DNA from: Planctomycetota bacterium
GTDB taxonomy: Bacteria; Planctomycetota; Phycisphaerae; Phycisphaerales; SM1A02
Reading direction: 5' to 3'
DNA: 64,000 nucleotides
Assembly (NCBI GenBank): GCA_009926625.1
Contig: RFON01000004.1
Span: forward strand, 1 to 64,000
The notes under the pieces: model-generated
Told to the model about the DNA's origin: nothing
The model's input: the letters and a program-made list of their open reading frames with translations, nothing else
The model's database searches: none
Part shown: positions 53,292 to 62,046 of the stretch, piece after piece
Position numbering within the stretch: the first letter of the stretch is position 1
Layout: each line of letters starts with the position of its first letter
Made by a program: the position numbers and the translations under genes

Positions 53292-53985
53292 CCGAGTAGC
53301 GCTTGCGCACATCCTGGAGGAAGCGCGAAATCTGCCCCTGCTGTTTCGGCGATGCGGTGACCTCCACCTCGCGCGTCCAGATGCTCATGAACCCAAGCGC
53401 GCCATCCTCGCTCAGCTTCGGCACATCCTCGTCCTTCATCCGCTCCTCGCCGCGCGACGAATCGCGGCGGATGCGCTCCACGCGCTCGCGGTCACTGATG
53501 TCACGCTCCTTGCCGGTCGCGAGGCGTTCGCCCATCTTGCTCCACTCGACGACCCAGCGGTCGATGTAGGCGTCGCGCTCCGCGGGCGCCGTGTTGAAGT
53601 AGCCATCGGCCCCCTGCCACAGGATGTCGCGCGCCAGCACTCGCACATTCTGCGTCATTTGCTCGCGCACCGGCCCCGTGACGCCCGCCATGAAACCGGC
53701 CATCGCCGCGCTCTCCGATGACTCCATGCCGCGGAAGCGGTCACTCAGTTCGCGAAGGAACCGCATGCGCTCTTCGAGCGGCAGTTCGTTGAAGTCATCC
53801 ATCGCGAGATAGCCGAGGACATCGTCGACGGGACTGTCGAAGATCGACGGCGGCGGCTTCCATCGCACGACAGCCCACCAGTACGCACCGCCGCCGACGA
53901 GCAGCAGCAGCACGAGCACGGCTGCACCGCGAAGGATTGCGCCGCGCCGTTCGTTCAGCCAATCGATCAGGTCACGAAGGTTCAT
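53281..53985 (-). CDS. Single-pass membrane protein, unknown function
   Basis: 234 residues. A short cytosolic start (residues 1-17), one membrane helix (about 18-40) and a soluble acidic-basic helical domain to the end with DDVLGYLAMDDFNELPLEERMR and VREQMTQNVRVLARDI. No recognised family. It overlaps hrpB by 11 bases. Upstream is the 90-base gap with a nine-base tandem array and no TANNNT box. Confidence 0.6.
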   Translation of the reverse strand: MNLRDLIDWLNERRGAILRGAAVLVLLLLVGGGAYWWAVVRWKPPPSIFDSPVDDVLGYLAMDDFNELPLEERMRFLRELSDRFRGMESSESAAMAGFMAGVTGPVREQMTQNVRVLARDILWQGADGYFNTAPAERDAYIDRWVVEWSKMGERLATGKERDISDRERVERIRRDSSRGEERMKDEDVPKLSEDGALGFMSIWTREVEVTASPKQQGQISRFLQDVRKRYSDAF

Positions 53986-54051
53986 GGTGTTCGTTCGCGA
54001 GGCACCTGCTGTGCGGCGACTGCGCTCTTGGAAGGTACCCGCCTGTGGTTC

Positions 54052-54078
54052 ATTCGATCCATTCGATCGATTCGATCA
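54052..54078. repeat. Tandem array of a 9-base unit
   Basis: Three units ATTCGATCC, ATTCGATCG, ATTCGATCA just before the stop of the pseudopilin gene and about 70 bases before the membrane protein gene on the minus strand. Confidence 0.8.
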
Positions 54079-54726
54079 TGGCTCCTCCGCATCGAACTCC
54101 ACCTTGATCGCGCGGGCCGATCCGTCGAGATAGACGCCGTTGCGCGGAACGCGCGTGCCGCCAGGATGTCGGTCGGCGCTGTCGAGCAGCAGTGGGAAGA
54201 GCCCCTTGCTGTCGTCTTCGAACAGGGCCAGCACCAGCTTCGACTCCGTCTGCAGCCGAAGCTGTTCGCGCTGCACCGGCGACGCATCCTGCGGCATCGC
54301 GAGCAACACCTGGAGCACTTGGAACTGGATCTCAGGCGTGAAGCGGATCAGCCCTGGAAAATAGGTGTAACTGGTGCCTGTCTCGAGCGACTCGGTGTCG
54401 ATGTCGGACGGGCACAGCCAGGTCGGACTATCAACCGCCATGAACTTCGACAGCAGATTCGGCAGCCCTCCCTCCGTACCGTCGGGCGTCACGACGGGCA
54501 GGAAGTCGCACATCGGCAGCAGCCCCTTGTTGGCGGTCTGATAGGACTGCAGCGCGGAGAAATTCTGGCGCAGGTTGCTGAGGCAGCCGGTGTTCTGGCT
54601 CTCGCGCTGGATCATCTTGTAGGCGGGGACCGTGATGCCAACCAGCAACACGATGATGCCGACCACCACCAGTGCTTCCACCAGCGTGAACGCCCTCGCG
54701 CGGGTCGTGCGCAACCGATGCATCAT
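54076..54726 (-). CDS. Pseudopilin-like protein with N-methylation motif
   Basis: 216 residues. The type IV prepilin/pseudopilin start is clear: TTRARAFTLVEALVVVGIIVLLVG, with the FTLVE processing site at about residue 13-17 and one hydrophobic helix. The globular part has two cysteines (MCDF, WLCPSD) and a C-terminal DRHPGGTRVP...VYLDG segment, like but longer than the H-X9-DG motif of planctomycete pilins. Used by type II or IV-pilus-like secretion. It overlaps ftsY by ATGA, an odd partnership, and no pilus genes are near. Confidence 0.8.
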   Translation of the reverse strand: MMHRLRTTRARAFTLVEALVVVGIIVLLVGITVPAYKMIQRESQNTGCLSNLRQNFSALQSYQTANKGLLPMCDFLPVVTPDGTEGGLPNLLSKFMAVDSPTWLCPSDIDTESLETGTSYTYFPGLIRFTPEIQFQVLQVLLAMPQDASPVQREQLRLQTESKLVLALFEDDSKGLFPLLLDSADRHPGGTRVPRNGVYLDGSARAIKVEFDAEEP

Positions 54727-55673
54727 GCACCAATCGTAGTCGCGGGCACCGCAAAAACCGCGTCGACGAATCGTTTTGGATCGAACGGCTCGACATCTTC
54801 CGGCTGCTCGCCGACGCCGATCAGCTTCACTGGAATCCCCAGCGCATCATGGATCGCCACCGCCACGCCGCCGCGCGCGGTGCCATCCATCTTCGCGAGA
54901 AACAGTCCCGTGACCGCCACTGCCTGGCGGAACGCCGTCGCCTGCACGATCGCGTTCTGCCCGCTCGTGGCGTCGAGCACGAGCAGGACCTCATGCGGTG
55001 CTCCTGGAATCTGCCGCGCGATGACATCGCGGATCTTGGTCAGCTGCCGCATCAGGCTCGCCTCGTTGTGCAGCCGCCCCGCGGTGTCCACCAGCAGCAC
55101 ATCCACGCCACGCTTGACCGCCGCCTGCGCCGCATCGAACGCGACCGCCGCGGGATCGCCGCCAGTCGAACCCTTCACCACTTCCACCCCGAGTCGCTGC
55201 GCCCAGATCCCCAACTGCTGAACGGCTCCCGCGCGGTATGTGTCCGCCGCGGCAAGCAGGACGGAGCGCCCAGACTTGCGGATCGAGTGCGCAATCTTCG
55301 CGACGCTCGTGGTCTTTCCGACACCATTGACGCCAACCACCAGGACCACCGCGGGCTTGCCAACACCCACCGCGATCTCGCGCGACGAATCACCTCCAGC
55401 CGCGAGCCGCTCGGCGAGCACACGCTTGAGGTGATCAAGCGCATCCTCGCCGCGTTCGACGCGTCCCGCCCGAAACTCCGTCCGCAGCGCCTGCACGATC
55501 TCGCGCGCCGCCTTCACCCCGACATCAGCCGCCACCAGTTGCGCTTCGATCTCGTGCAGGAGTTCTTCGCTGAGGCGCCGACCATGCAGCATGCTGCGCA
55601 GCCCCGCGCCAAACACCGAAGCGGTCTTCGCGAGCCCGCGGCGAATCGCATCGAATGTGGAAGCGAAGAGCAT
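54723..55673 (-). CDS. ftsY: Signal recognition particle receptor FtsY
   Basis: Docks SRP-ribosome complexes at the inner membrane. The 316-residue NG-domain protein has GVNGVGKTTS near residue 115, DTYRAGAVQQL near 144, DTAGRLHNE near 195 and KMDGTARGG near 262. It lacks the long acidic A domain of E. coli FtsY and begins almost at the N domain. Starts 10 bases after nusB and ends in ATGA overlap with the pseudopilin gene. Confidence 0.95.
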   Translation of the reverse strand: MLFASTFDAIRRGLAKTASVFGAGLRSMLHGRRLSEELLHEIEAQLVAADVGVKAAREIVQALRTEFRAGRVERGEDALDHLKRVLAERLAAGGDSSREIAVGVGKPAVVLVVGVNGVGKTTSVAKIAHSIRKSGRSVLLAAADTYRAGAVQQLGIWAQRLGVEVVKGSTGGDPAAVAFDAAQAAVKRGVDVLLVDTAGRLHNEASLMRQLTKIRDVIARQIPGAPHEVLLVLDATSGQNAIVQATAFRQAVAVTGLFLAKMDGTARGGVAVAIHDALGIPVKLIGVGEQPEDVEPFDPKRFVDAVFAVPATTIGA

Positions 55674-55683
55674 CAGCGCAGCC

Positions 55684-56160
55684 TCACGACACCGGATCGC
55701 CCGACGCGCCCTGTTCGGCGCGAGTGATCGCGATGCGATCGAGGATCGCATTGATGAACGCGTAGCTGCGCTCGGTGCTGTAGACCTTCGCCAACTCCAC
55801 CGCACCGTTGATGGCGAGTGGCGCAGGAACGCTGCCGTGCACGATCTCCCAGTAGCCGATTCGCAGGATGTTGCGGTCCACTCCCGCCTGGCGATTGGTC
55901 GGCCACTCGGGCGCAAGCGCAGTCACTTCGCGGTCCGCGTCCGCGCGCGCATCCCACGCCGCGCGCGCGAGCGTCATGCCGCCTGGGACAGCCTCGGGCG
56001 GGAAGTCGCACTCCCATTCGATTGGATCGCTCGGGCGCGTCTCACCCGCCCGCGCCTGGAACGAGCGCGCAAGAAGGTCGGAATCCGCGGGACCACCGCC
56101 GAGATCGAACTGAAACAGCGCCTGCAGCGCGCAGCAGCGCTCTTGGTGCGATGCGCTCAC
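55684..56160 (-). CDS. nusB: Transcription antitermination factor NusB
   Basis: Binds boxA RNA with NusE in rRNA antitermination complexes. The 158-residue protein has RCCALQALFQFD at the start and ends with RNILRIGYWEI, APLAINGAVELAKVYSTERSYAFINAILDRI, the NusB signature. A longer loop near residue 25-80 than usual. GTG start in GTGA overlap with ribH. Confidence 0.92.
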   Translation of the reverse strand: MSASHQERCCALQALFQFDLGGGPADSDLLARSFQARAGETRPSDPIEWECDFPPEAVPGGMTLARAAWDARADADREVTALAPEWPTNRQAGVDRNILRIGYWEIVHGSVPAPLAINGAVELAKVYSTERSYAFINAILDRIAITRAEQGASGDPVS

Positions 56161-56681
56161 CGCATCGATCCCGCGCCACGAGGCGATGCGTGTGCCGAAC
56201 TGCCTTGCAGCACGCGAATCGCGGCGACGGCACGAAGCGCAGCACCCATCGCCTCCTCGCCCTTGTTGCCCTTGGCGCCGCCCGCGCGCGCGCGCGCCTG
56301 TTCGATCGTGGCGCATGTCAGGACGCCGAAGCACACTGGCTTGCCACTGTCGAGGCCCACGCGCATCAACCCGTGCGCGACGGCATCGGAGATGTAGCGA
56401 TCGTGGCTGGTCTCTCCCGTCAGCACACAGCCGATGGCCACCACCGCATCCACATCCGCGCGCTGCGCAGCTGCCGCGGCGATCACCGGCAATTCAAACG
56501 CGCCTGGCGCAGTGATCTGCTCGAGCCGTTCTGGACGCCCTCCCGCGACCTCGAACGCGCGCCGAGCGCCCGCCGCGAGCGTTCCACTGATGTCTGCGTG
56601 ATAGCCGCTCACGACCAGCACGACCGACATGTCGTCCGCTCGCAGTGCGGAAGGATCTGATGCGTGATCAAGCGGTTTCAT
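56157..56681 (-). CDS. ribH: 6,7-Dimethyl-8-ribityllumazine synthase (RibH)
   Basis: Makes the riboflavin precursor lumazine. The 174-residue protein has SGYHADISG, APGAFELPV, VAIGCVLTGETSHDRYI with the catalytic histidine and KPVCFGVLT, ending with a short low-complexity tail. Other rib genes are not in the window. First gene of ribH-nusB-ftsY-pseudopilin, an order seen in several phyla for the first two genes. TACCAT lies 11 bases before the ATG. Confidence 0.93.
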   Translation of the reverse strand: MKPLDHASDPSALRADDMSVVLVVSGYHADISGTLAAGARRAFEVAGGRPERLEQITAPGAFELPVIAAAAAQRADVDAVVAIGCVLTGETSHDRYISDAVAHGLMRVGLDSGKPVCFGVLTCATIEQARARAGGAKGNKGEEAMGAALRAVAAIRVLQGSSAHASPRGAGSMR

Positions 56682-56692
56682 GTGGGAGAGAG

Positions 56693-56698
56693 ATGGTA
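56693..56698 (-). promoter_or_regulatory. Possible -10 box TACCAT of ribH operon
   Basis: TACCAT ends 11 bases before the ATG at 56681. It shares two bases with the opposite-strand box of the UbiA-like gene. Confidence 0.35.
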
Positions 56699-56702
56699 GC
56701 CT
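56697..56702 (+). promoter_or_regulatory. -10 box TAGCCT of the UbiA-like gene
   Basis: TAGCCT ends 6 bases before the ATG at 56709. Confidence 0.45.
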
Positions 56703-56708
56703 CGCACC

Positions 56709-57683
56709 ATGGCGGGCGTCGCACGCAAAGTGCTCTCCGCAGTCGAGCTGACGCGCACATCAATGGCTTTCGGAGCCATCACCGACCTGTGGCTCATCGT
56801 CATCCTTTCGCGCTCACAACCTGCGTATCACTACATGCCGGTGGCAACGATGCCGCTGGCGCAGGCGCTTGCGTGCTCTGGCATCACCGCCATCGGGCTG
56901 TTCGCGTTCGGCTCCACGCTGAACGACCTGCTCGACGCGCGCCGCGACCGCATCCTCAGTCGGCAGCGTCCCCTCGCTGCGGGAGACCTCGGCGGCACGC
57001 AGGCGCTCACGCTGGCCCTCGGGTCGCTGCTGATGGCAATCGCCGGTGCCGTGCTGTTCGGCAGCGGCGCTCTGCTGATCACACTGCTCGTGGCGGGCGG
57101 ACTGGTCTTCTACAACGGCGCCGGCAAGTACATCCCCGGCATCGGCATCATGACGATCGGACTGCTGCACGCGGCGCACATGCTGATCCCCAACGATCAG
57201 TTCACCTTCACGCTGCCGGCATGGCTCGCGATGACGCATGCGCTGGTGGTCGCAGGCGCGGTGCACATCCTGCAAGGCAAGCGCCCCGCGCTGTCTCGGC
57301 GCGCGATCGCCTCGGTTGCGGCTGGTTGGATCGCTTGGAGCAGCGTGCTCATCGGCCTCGGCATCGTGCGGTCCTCGGGGTCATTCTGGCCAAGCGATGC
57401 GCCGCCTTGGGGAGCGCTCGTGCCGGTGATCGCAGCCGCCGGCTTCGGCGCGGTCCTGCTGCGCAAGATCCCCCGCGCGCTGACGCCGCAGATCGCCGCA
57501 TCGAAGGTCGCACGCTATGGCGCGCTGTGGCAATCGGTGTACGCGGCCTCCTGGCTCTTCGCGTGGGGGCAGTTCGGGTGGGGCGTGGTCGCGCTCGTCA
57601 TGGCAGCTGCGGCCTTTGGACTCACCATGGCGGTCAAGGAAGCGTCGACCGCCCTGAACGATCCGCTCGGCTTCCGCGGCTGA
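56709..57683 (+). CDS. UbiA-like membrane protein, substrate unknown
   Basis: 324 residues with about eight or nine membrane helices. The first aspartate motif is present (STLNDLLDARRDRIL near residue 68-82), as in UbiA prenyltransferases. The second DxxxD motif, expected near residue 180-210, is not seen: that region reads RRAIASVAAGWIAWS. It could be an inactive or non-prenyl member, or the second motif is too diverged. It is not in an operon with menA, from which it is 54 kb away. Start supported by TAGCCT six bases before the ATG. Confidence 0.65.
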   Translation: MAGVARKVLSAVELTRTSMAFGAITDLWLIVILSRSQPAYHYMPVATMPLAQALACSGITAIGLFAFGSTLNDLLDARRDRILSRQRPLAAGDLGGTQALTLALGSLLMAIAGAVLFGSGALLITLLVAGGLVFYNGAGKYIPGIGIMTIGLLHAAHMLIPNDQFTFTLPAWLAMTHALVVAGAVHILQGKRPALSRRAIASVAAGWIAWSSVLIGLGIVRSSGSFWPSDAPPWGALVPVIAAAGFGAVLLRKIPRALTPQIAASKVARYGALWQSVYAASWLFAWGQFGWGVVALVMAAAAFGLTMAVKEASTALNDPLGFRG

Positions 57684-57698
57684 ATCGTTCCCTCCCGT

Positions 57699-57704
57699 AG
57701 CATC
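57699..57704 (+). promoter_or_regulatory. -10 box TAGCAT of lptD
   Basis: TAGCAT ends 10 bases before the ATG at 57715. Confidence 0.4.
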
Positions 57705-57714
57705 CGCCGCCACG

Positions 57715-60700
57715 ATGGCTGCAGGCGATCGGCGAACGAAACATGCGTTGCACGCTCCCGTGCATCCGCGCGTTGCTGCGCTCGTCCGTCCGTGGTTCGC
57801 GCGCCGATGCGCGCTCCTGTGCGCGATGCTCTTTTCACTGACCTGCGCTGCGCCGAGTGCCGCGCAGGAACTCCGCTCCGTACCCATCACGGGGCAGTCG
57901 CTCGGCGGATTCGTCATTCCCGTCGAGCCCGTGATCGGCGACATCCGCATCGAGGGCGTTCGCGCCTGGACCTGGACGGTTGACGACACGCAGCGCATCC
58001 AACTGCAAGGCGATGTGCAAGTTCGCTTCGGCGGCTACTTCTTCACCAGCACCGATGCGGTCATCTGGATCAATCGCATCCCGAGTGCTGCGGGACTCAT
58101 CAACCAGATTGCCGTTTACTTCCCGGAGGCTGAGGAACCCACGCGACGCGCGGGGCTTGGCGCGAGTGGAAGCGATCTGCTCGTCACCGGCAGCAGCCGC
58201 GGCGATGTGCAACTTTCCGCAGTGGTGGTGGAACGGACGGCGCCGCCAAGCGGTCCGGTGCTCACCGCTGCGACCGATCGCGTGAAGCGTTATCTCGAGT
58301 CGGTCGCGCGCGGTGCGCTGCTGCAGAGGCGACCGCAGGTGGACGCACCACCGCCACCACCGCGGGATCCGCCACTGCGCATCGGTGCGCCGCCCATTCC
58401 TCCGCCCGCAGAGCCAACGCTGCCGACGCCCCTCGTGCGCGCAGCATCGGACACCGCGCAGATCTTCAGTCCGCGCGGCTCGGTCTCGTTTTCAGCGGGT
58501 GATGTTTCGATCGACACCGAACAGAACTGCGTGATGCTCGCGGGCACCGTGCGCGTGGACTACACCAGCCCGCCAGGCGACGGTCCGCTGCGCGAACTGC
58601 AACTTTCCGCTGACCGCGGCGTGGTCTTCCTCAAGCCCGAGTCCACGCGAAGCGCATCGGGCGCGAACGCCATCCTCGATGCGCGCGACATTGCCGGCAT
58701 CTACCTCGAAGGGGATGTGATCGCGACCGACTCCAACTATGTGCTGCGCGGCAAGCGCGTCTACTACGACCTCGAGCGCAACAAGGCGATCGTCCTCGAT
58801 GCGGTCATGCGCACCACGATGCGCAACGGACTGCTTGCCTACGCGCGCGCCGCCGAGATGCGGCAGATCGCAGCAGGCGAGTTCGAGGCAGAGACCGCGC
58901 GCGTATCCACCAGCGAGTTCTTCACGCCGCATCTCTCCGTGGGCGTCTCGAAACTCACCTTCACTGAGGATTCCTCTCCAGGCGGCTCGGGCAGTTTCTT
59001 CACGGGGCAGCACGCCACGCTTCGGGCGAACGGCATTCCCTTTCTTTACTGGCCGTACATCGCAGGGTCGCCCAACCAAGTCCCGCTCAAGTACATCAAT
59101 GTCGGCTTCAACGATTTCCTCGGTGTGATCGTCAAGAGCGACTGGGACCTGCTCGATCTCCTCGGCATCGAAAACGCGGAACCGCTGACGGAAGTGCGGC
59201 TGCTGCAAGAGGCGTATTCGAAGAACGCAGCGGGCTTGGGCTTTTCGGCGCAGGCGAACATCTTCGGCAGCGGCGCCAACATTCGCGCCATGGGCATGTA
59301 CGACTTCGGGAACGAGGAACAGACTGCAGCAGGCAGGACCGTCATCAGCCCGATCCAGTACCGCGGCGATGCAGAGGGCAACTGGCGGGGCAATCTCGCG
59401 AGCGATGTCACGCTCGCCGTCGAGTTTGCGGTCTTCAGCGACTCCACCTACGCGTCCATCTTCAAACAGAACGATTACCTGAATCGCCGCGAGTACGAGA
59501 CGATGGGCTACCTGAACTGGCAGGACGCGAACAACTCGCTCTCGCTGCTGATGAAGTACAACCCGAACAACTTCATCTCGAACGGATCGATCCTCGCCTC
59601 GCGCCCCTACATCACGGACAAGATGCCGGAACTGGCGTACCAGCGCTACGGCGACTCGCTGTTCGGCGATACGGTCACTTGGTCGCAGCAGTACTCGGGA
59701 AACCTGATGCGGCTCGACCTGCAGTCGGGATCGCCATCGCAGCTCGGCATCTCGCCGCTCGCGTTCTCAACCTCGGGGCTCTACCCATCAACGCTGAGCG
59801 TGAAGGATGCGTATGAGTTCGCCGGGTACGACGGACTGACCCGCTCGCGCGTCTACACGAGGCAGGAACTGGCCGTGCCGCTTGCGCTCGGACCGGTGAA
59901 GGCAGTTCCCTTCGTGCATGGGCAGGTGGCCGCGTACATCCTGAACAACTTCAAGGACTACAACCCCGATGCGTCGGATTGGCGTGCCCTCGTCAGCACG
60001 GGAAGCCGATTTTCCACGGAGTGGACAGCCAACTACAACTCCGTGCGCAGTTCGTTCCTGGACCTGAACCGACTGCACCATGTGGTGCAGCCGAGCGCGA
60101 CACTGTGGTACGGCTGGGACTCGCAGAGCGTCCTGAGCATGCCGGTGTACGACCAAGATGTGGAAGCCACATCGGGCGCTGCCGTCGCGCACGCCGCGAT
60201 CGCGAACAAGTTGCAGACGATGCGCGGCGGTCCTGGCAACTGGCGGTCCGTCGACTGGCTCGTGCTGAATGTTGGTGCCGCCATCGACAATCAAGGCAAC
60301 ACGCTGCAGCCAACGACGACCGCGACCGATCCGCTGGGACTGCAATACGCGCAGTCGCCCATGCCGACCTTCTATGCGTGGCGCCCCGAGTATTCGCAGT
60401 GGGGCGATCATGCCTATGCCAACGCAACCTGGCAGCTGAGCGATGCGTTCTCGCTGTACGGGCAAGGCACCTACCTGCTCGAAAACCGCGGCAACTCGAT
60501 CAACAGCTTCGGGCTCACCGACCTCGGGCGCGGCACCATCGGCGGCAGCGTCCAGCAGTCGCCCGATGTCCGCATCTTCGCCGAGTACCGCTATGTGAAC
60601 ACCTTCGGTGTCGCTGGCTATCCAGCGGACGAGTTCCTGCAGGGAGGATTCGCGTATCAACTCAGCAAGAAGTACTCGCTGACCGTTGCGCCGCAATATG

Positions 60701-60918
60701 ACCTTGTGCAGGAGGACTTCCGCGCCTTCTCGGCAGCGCTCACGCGGACCTTTCCAGACTTCTTCCTGACCATCGGCGCTTCGTACAACAAGATCACCGA
60801 CCTGACCACCTTCAACGCCAGCATCCGGATCCCGGGCGCGGGCGGCGCGGGACTCGGGATCGATCCAGAATCGCTTGCGCAAGGCGGTTCATTGGTGCCG
60901 GGGCTCGCGGAGCAGTAG
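57715..60918 (+). CDS. lptD: LptD-like outer-membrane LPS assembly protein
   Basis: 1067 residues. Signal region ends near AAPSAAQ at about residue 45. The N-terminal part (to about 430) contains jellyroll-type OstA/LptA segments: IQLQGDVQVRFGG, SGNDLL-like text (SGSDLLVTG), VMLAGTVRVDY and GIYLEGDVIATDSNYVLRGKRVYYD. The C-terminal 600 residues are the large beta-barrel with many aromatic strand ends (LNWQDANNSLSLLM, YANATWQLSDAFSLYGQG). A Pro-rich spacer near 210-240. Predicted to carry lipopolysaccharide to the outer surface, supporting a Gram-negative envelope. LptE is not adjacent. Confidence 0.82.
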   Translation: MAAGDRRTKHALHAPVHPRVAALVRPWFARRCALLCAMLFSLTCAAPSAAQELRSVPITGQSLGGFVIPVEPVIGDIRIEGVRAWTWTVDDTQRIQLQGDVQVRFGGYFFTSTDAVIWINRIPSAAGLINQIAVYFPEAEEPTRRAGLGASGSDLLVTGSSRGDVQLSAVVVERTAPPSGPVLTAATDRVKRYLESVARGALLQRRPQVDAPPPPPRDPPLRIGAPPIPPPAEPTLPTPLVRAASDTAQIFSPRGSVSFSAGDVSIDTEQNCVMLAGTVRVDYTSPPGDGPLRELQLSADRGVVFLKPESTRSASGANAILDARDIAGIYLEGDVIATDSNYVLRGKRVYYDLERNKAIVLDAVMRTTMRNGLLAYARAAEMRQIAAGEFEAETARVSTSEFFTPHLSVGVSKLTFTEDSSPGGSGSFFTGQHATLRANGIPFLYWPYIAGSPNQVPLKYINVGFNDFLGVIVKSDWDLLDLLGIENAEPLTEVRLLQEAYSKNAAGLGFSAQANIFGSGANIRAMGMYDFGNEEQTAAGRTVISPIQYRGDAEGNWRGNLASDVTLAVEFAVFSDSTYASIFKQNDYLNRREYETMGYLNWQDANNSLSLLMKYNPNNFISNGSILASRPYITDKMPELAYQRYGDSLFGDTVTWSQQYSGNLMRLDLQSGSPSQLGISPLAFSTSGLYPSTLSVKDAYEFAGYDGLTRSRVYTRQELAVPLALGPVKAVPFVHGQVAAYILNNFKDYNPDASDWRALVSTGSRFSTEWTANYNSVRSSFLDLNRLHHVVQPSATLWYGWDSQSVLSMPVYDQDVEATSGAAVAHAAIANKLQTMRGGPGNWRSVDWLVLNVGAAIDNQGNTLQPTTTATDPLGLQYAQSPMPTFYAWRPEYSQWGDHAYANATWQLSDAFSLYGQGTYLLENRGNSINSFGLTDLGRGTIGGSVQQSPDVRIFAEYRYVNTFGVAGYPADEFLQGGFAYQLSKKYSLTVAPQYDLVQEDFRAFSAALTRTFPDFFLTIGASYNKITDLTTFNASIRIPGAGGAGLGIDPESLAQGGSLVPGLAEQ

Positions 60919-60953
60919 CCGCGGCGCCGGCGTTCACCCGCACGAAACCGCGT

Positions 60954-61994
60954 TCACTCGGGGAACAGGCTCGTCCGCTCGTCCGCGCCTGGGTTGAACG
61001 CGAGATGCACATGCTTGGCGCCAGCGGCGGTGATGCGCCGCCCTTGCCGCGTTCGCGCGACGAATCCAGTCTGCAGCAGGAACGGCTCCACCACATCTTC
61101 AAGCGTGCCGCCATCCTCCCCCATCGATGCAGCGAGCGCCTCGACTCCCACAGGGCCACCTTGGTACACACCGCCGAGTGTGGTGAGGTACTTGCGGTCG
61201 AGTGCATCGAGACCCACCGCATCCACCGACTCCAACTCAAGTGCCGCGTCGACCGTGCCGCTGGCGATCGATCCATCGCCGCGCACCAGCGCGAAGTCAT
61301 GCACACGGCGCAGCAGCCGCAGCGCAACGCGCGGCGTCCCGCGACTGCGCGACGCGATCATCGCCAGTGCGTCCTTCGCCACCGAACCCACCTCGAAGAT
61401 GCGCGACGCACGCTCGAGGATCGCCAGCAGATCACCCTCTGGATAGAAGCCCAGATGATGCGTGATGCCGAAGCGCGTTCGCAGCGCCTGCGTGAGCAAC
61501 CCGGGGCGCGTTGTCGCTCCGATGATGGTGAACGGCTTCAGGTTCACCGTCACCACCTTGGCATGCATTCCTGAATCGACCGTGAAGTCGATGCGGAAAT
61601 CCTCCATGGCTGGATAGATGTACTCCTCGACCGCTGCCGGCAGCCGATGAATCTCGTCGATGAACAGCACATCGCGCTCCTGCATCCGAGTGAGCATGCC
61701 CACGAGATCCCCCGCCTTCGTCAGTGCGGGTCCGCTCGTGACCGACGCGTGCGCATCCATCTCGTTCGCGATGACATGTGCGAGCGTCGTCTTCCCGAGC
61801 CCCGGCGGCCCGTGCAGCAGGACATGCTCCATCGGCTTCCCGCGCTGCCGTGCCGCAGCGAGCGCAATGCCGAGGCGCTCCTTCAGCGAGGACTGCCCGA
61901 CATACTCCGTCATGCGCTGCGGACGGATGGAAGGGAGCGCGCTCGCCTCGTCATCCGACTGCGCCGCTGCAGAAACGATTCGTTCCTTGGCCAT
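60954..61994 (-). CDS. ruvB: Holliday junction branch migration ATPase RuvB
   Basis: 346 residues. AAA+ motor of the RuvABC complex: LRPQRMTEYVGQ start, HGPPGLGKTTLAH near residue 62, LFIDEIHRL near 115, GATTRPGLLTQALRTRFG near 165 and a winged helix C-terminus with LLQTGFVARTRQGR. All motifs intact. ruvA and ruvC are not in the window. GGAG lies about 10 bases before the ATG. Convergent with lptD; 35 bases between stops. Confidence 0.96.
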   Translation of the reverse strand: MAKERIVSAAAQSDDEASALPSIRPQRMTEYVGQSSLKERLGIALAAARQRGKPMEHVLLHGPPGLGKTTLAHVIANEMDAHASVTSGPALTKAGDLVGMLTRMQERDVLFIDEIHRLPAAVEEYIYPAMEDFRIDFTVDSGMHAKVVTVNLKPFTIIGATTRPGLLTQALRTRFGITHHLGFYPEGDLLAILERASRIFEVGSVAKDALAMIASRSRGTPRVALRLLRRVHDFALVRGDGSIASGTVDAALELESVDAVGLDALDRKYLTTLGGVYQGGPVGVEALAASMGEDGGTLEDVVEPFLLQTGFVARTRQGRRITAAGAKHVHLAFNPGADERTSLFPE

Positions 61995-62046
61995 CCGTGA
62001 CCGCTCCTCGCCTACGCCACACTCTTCGGCGACCGACTCGTGTCCG

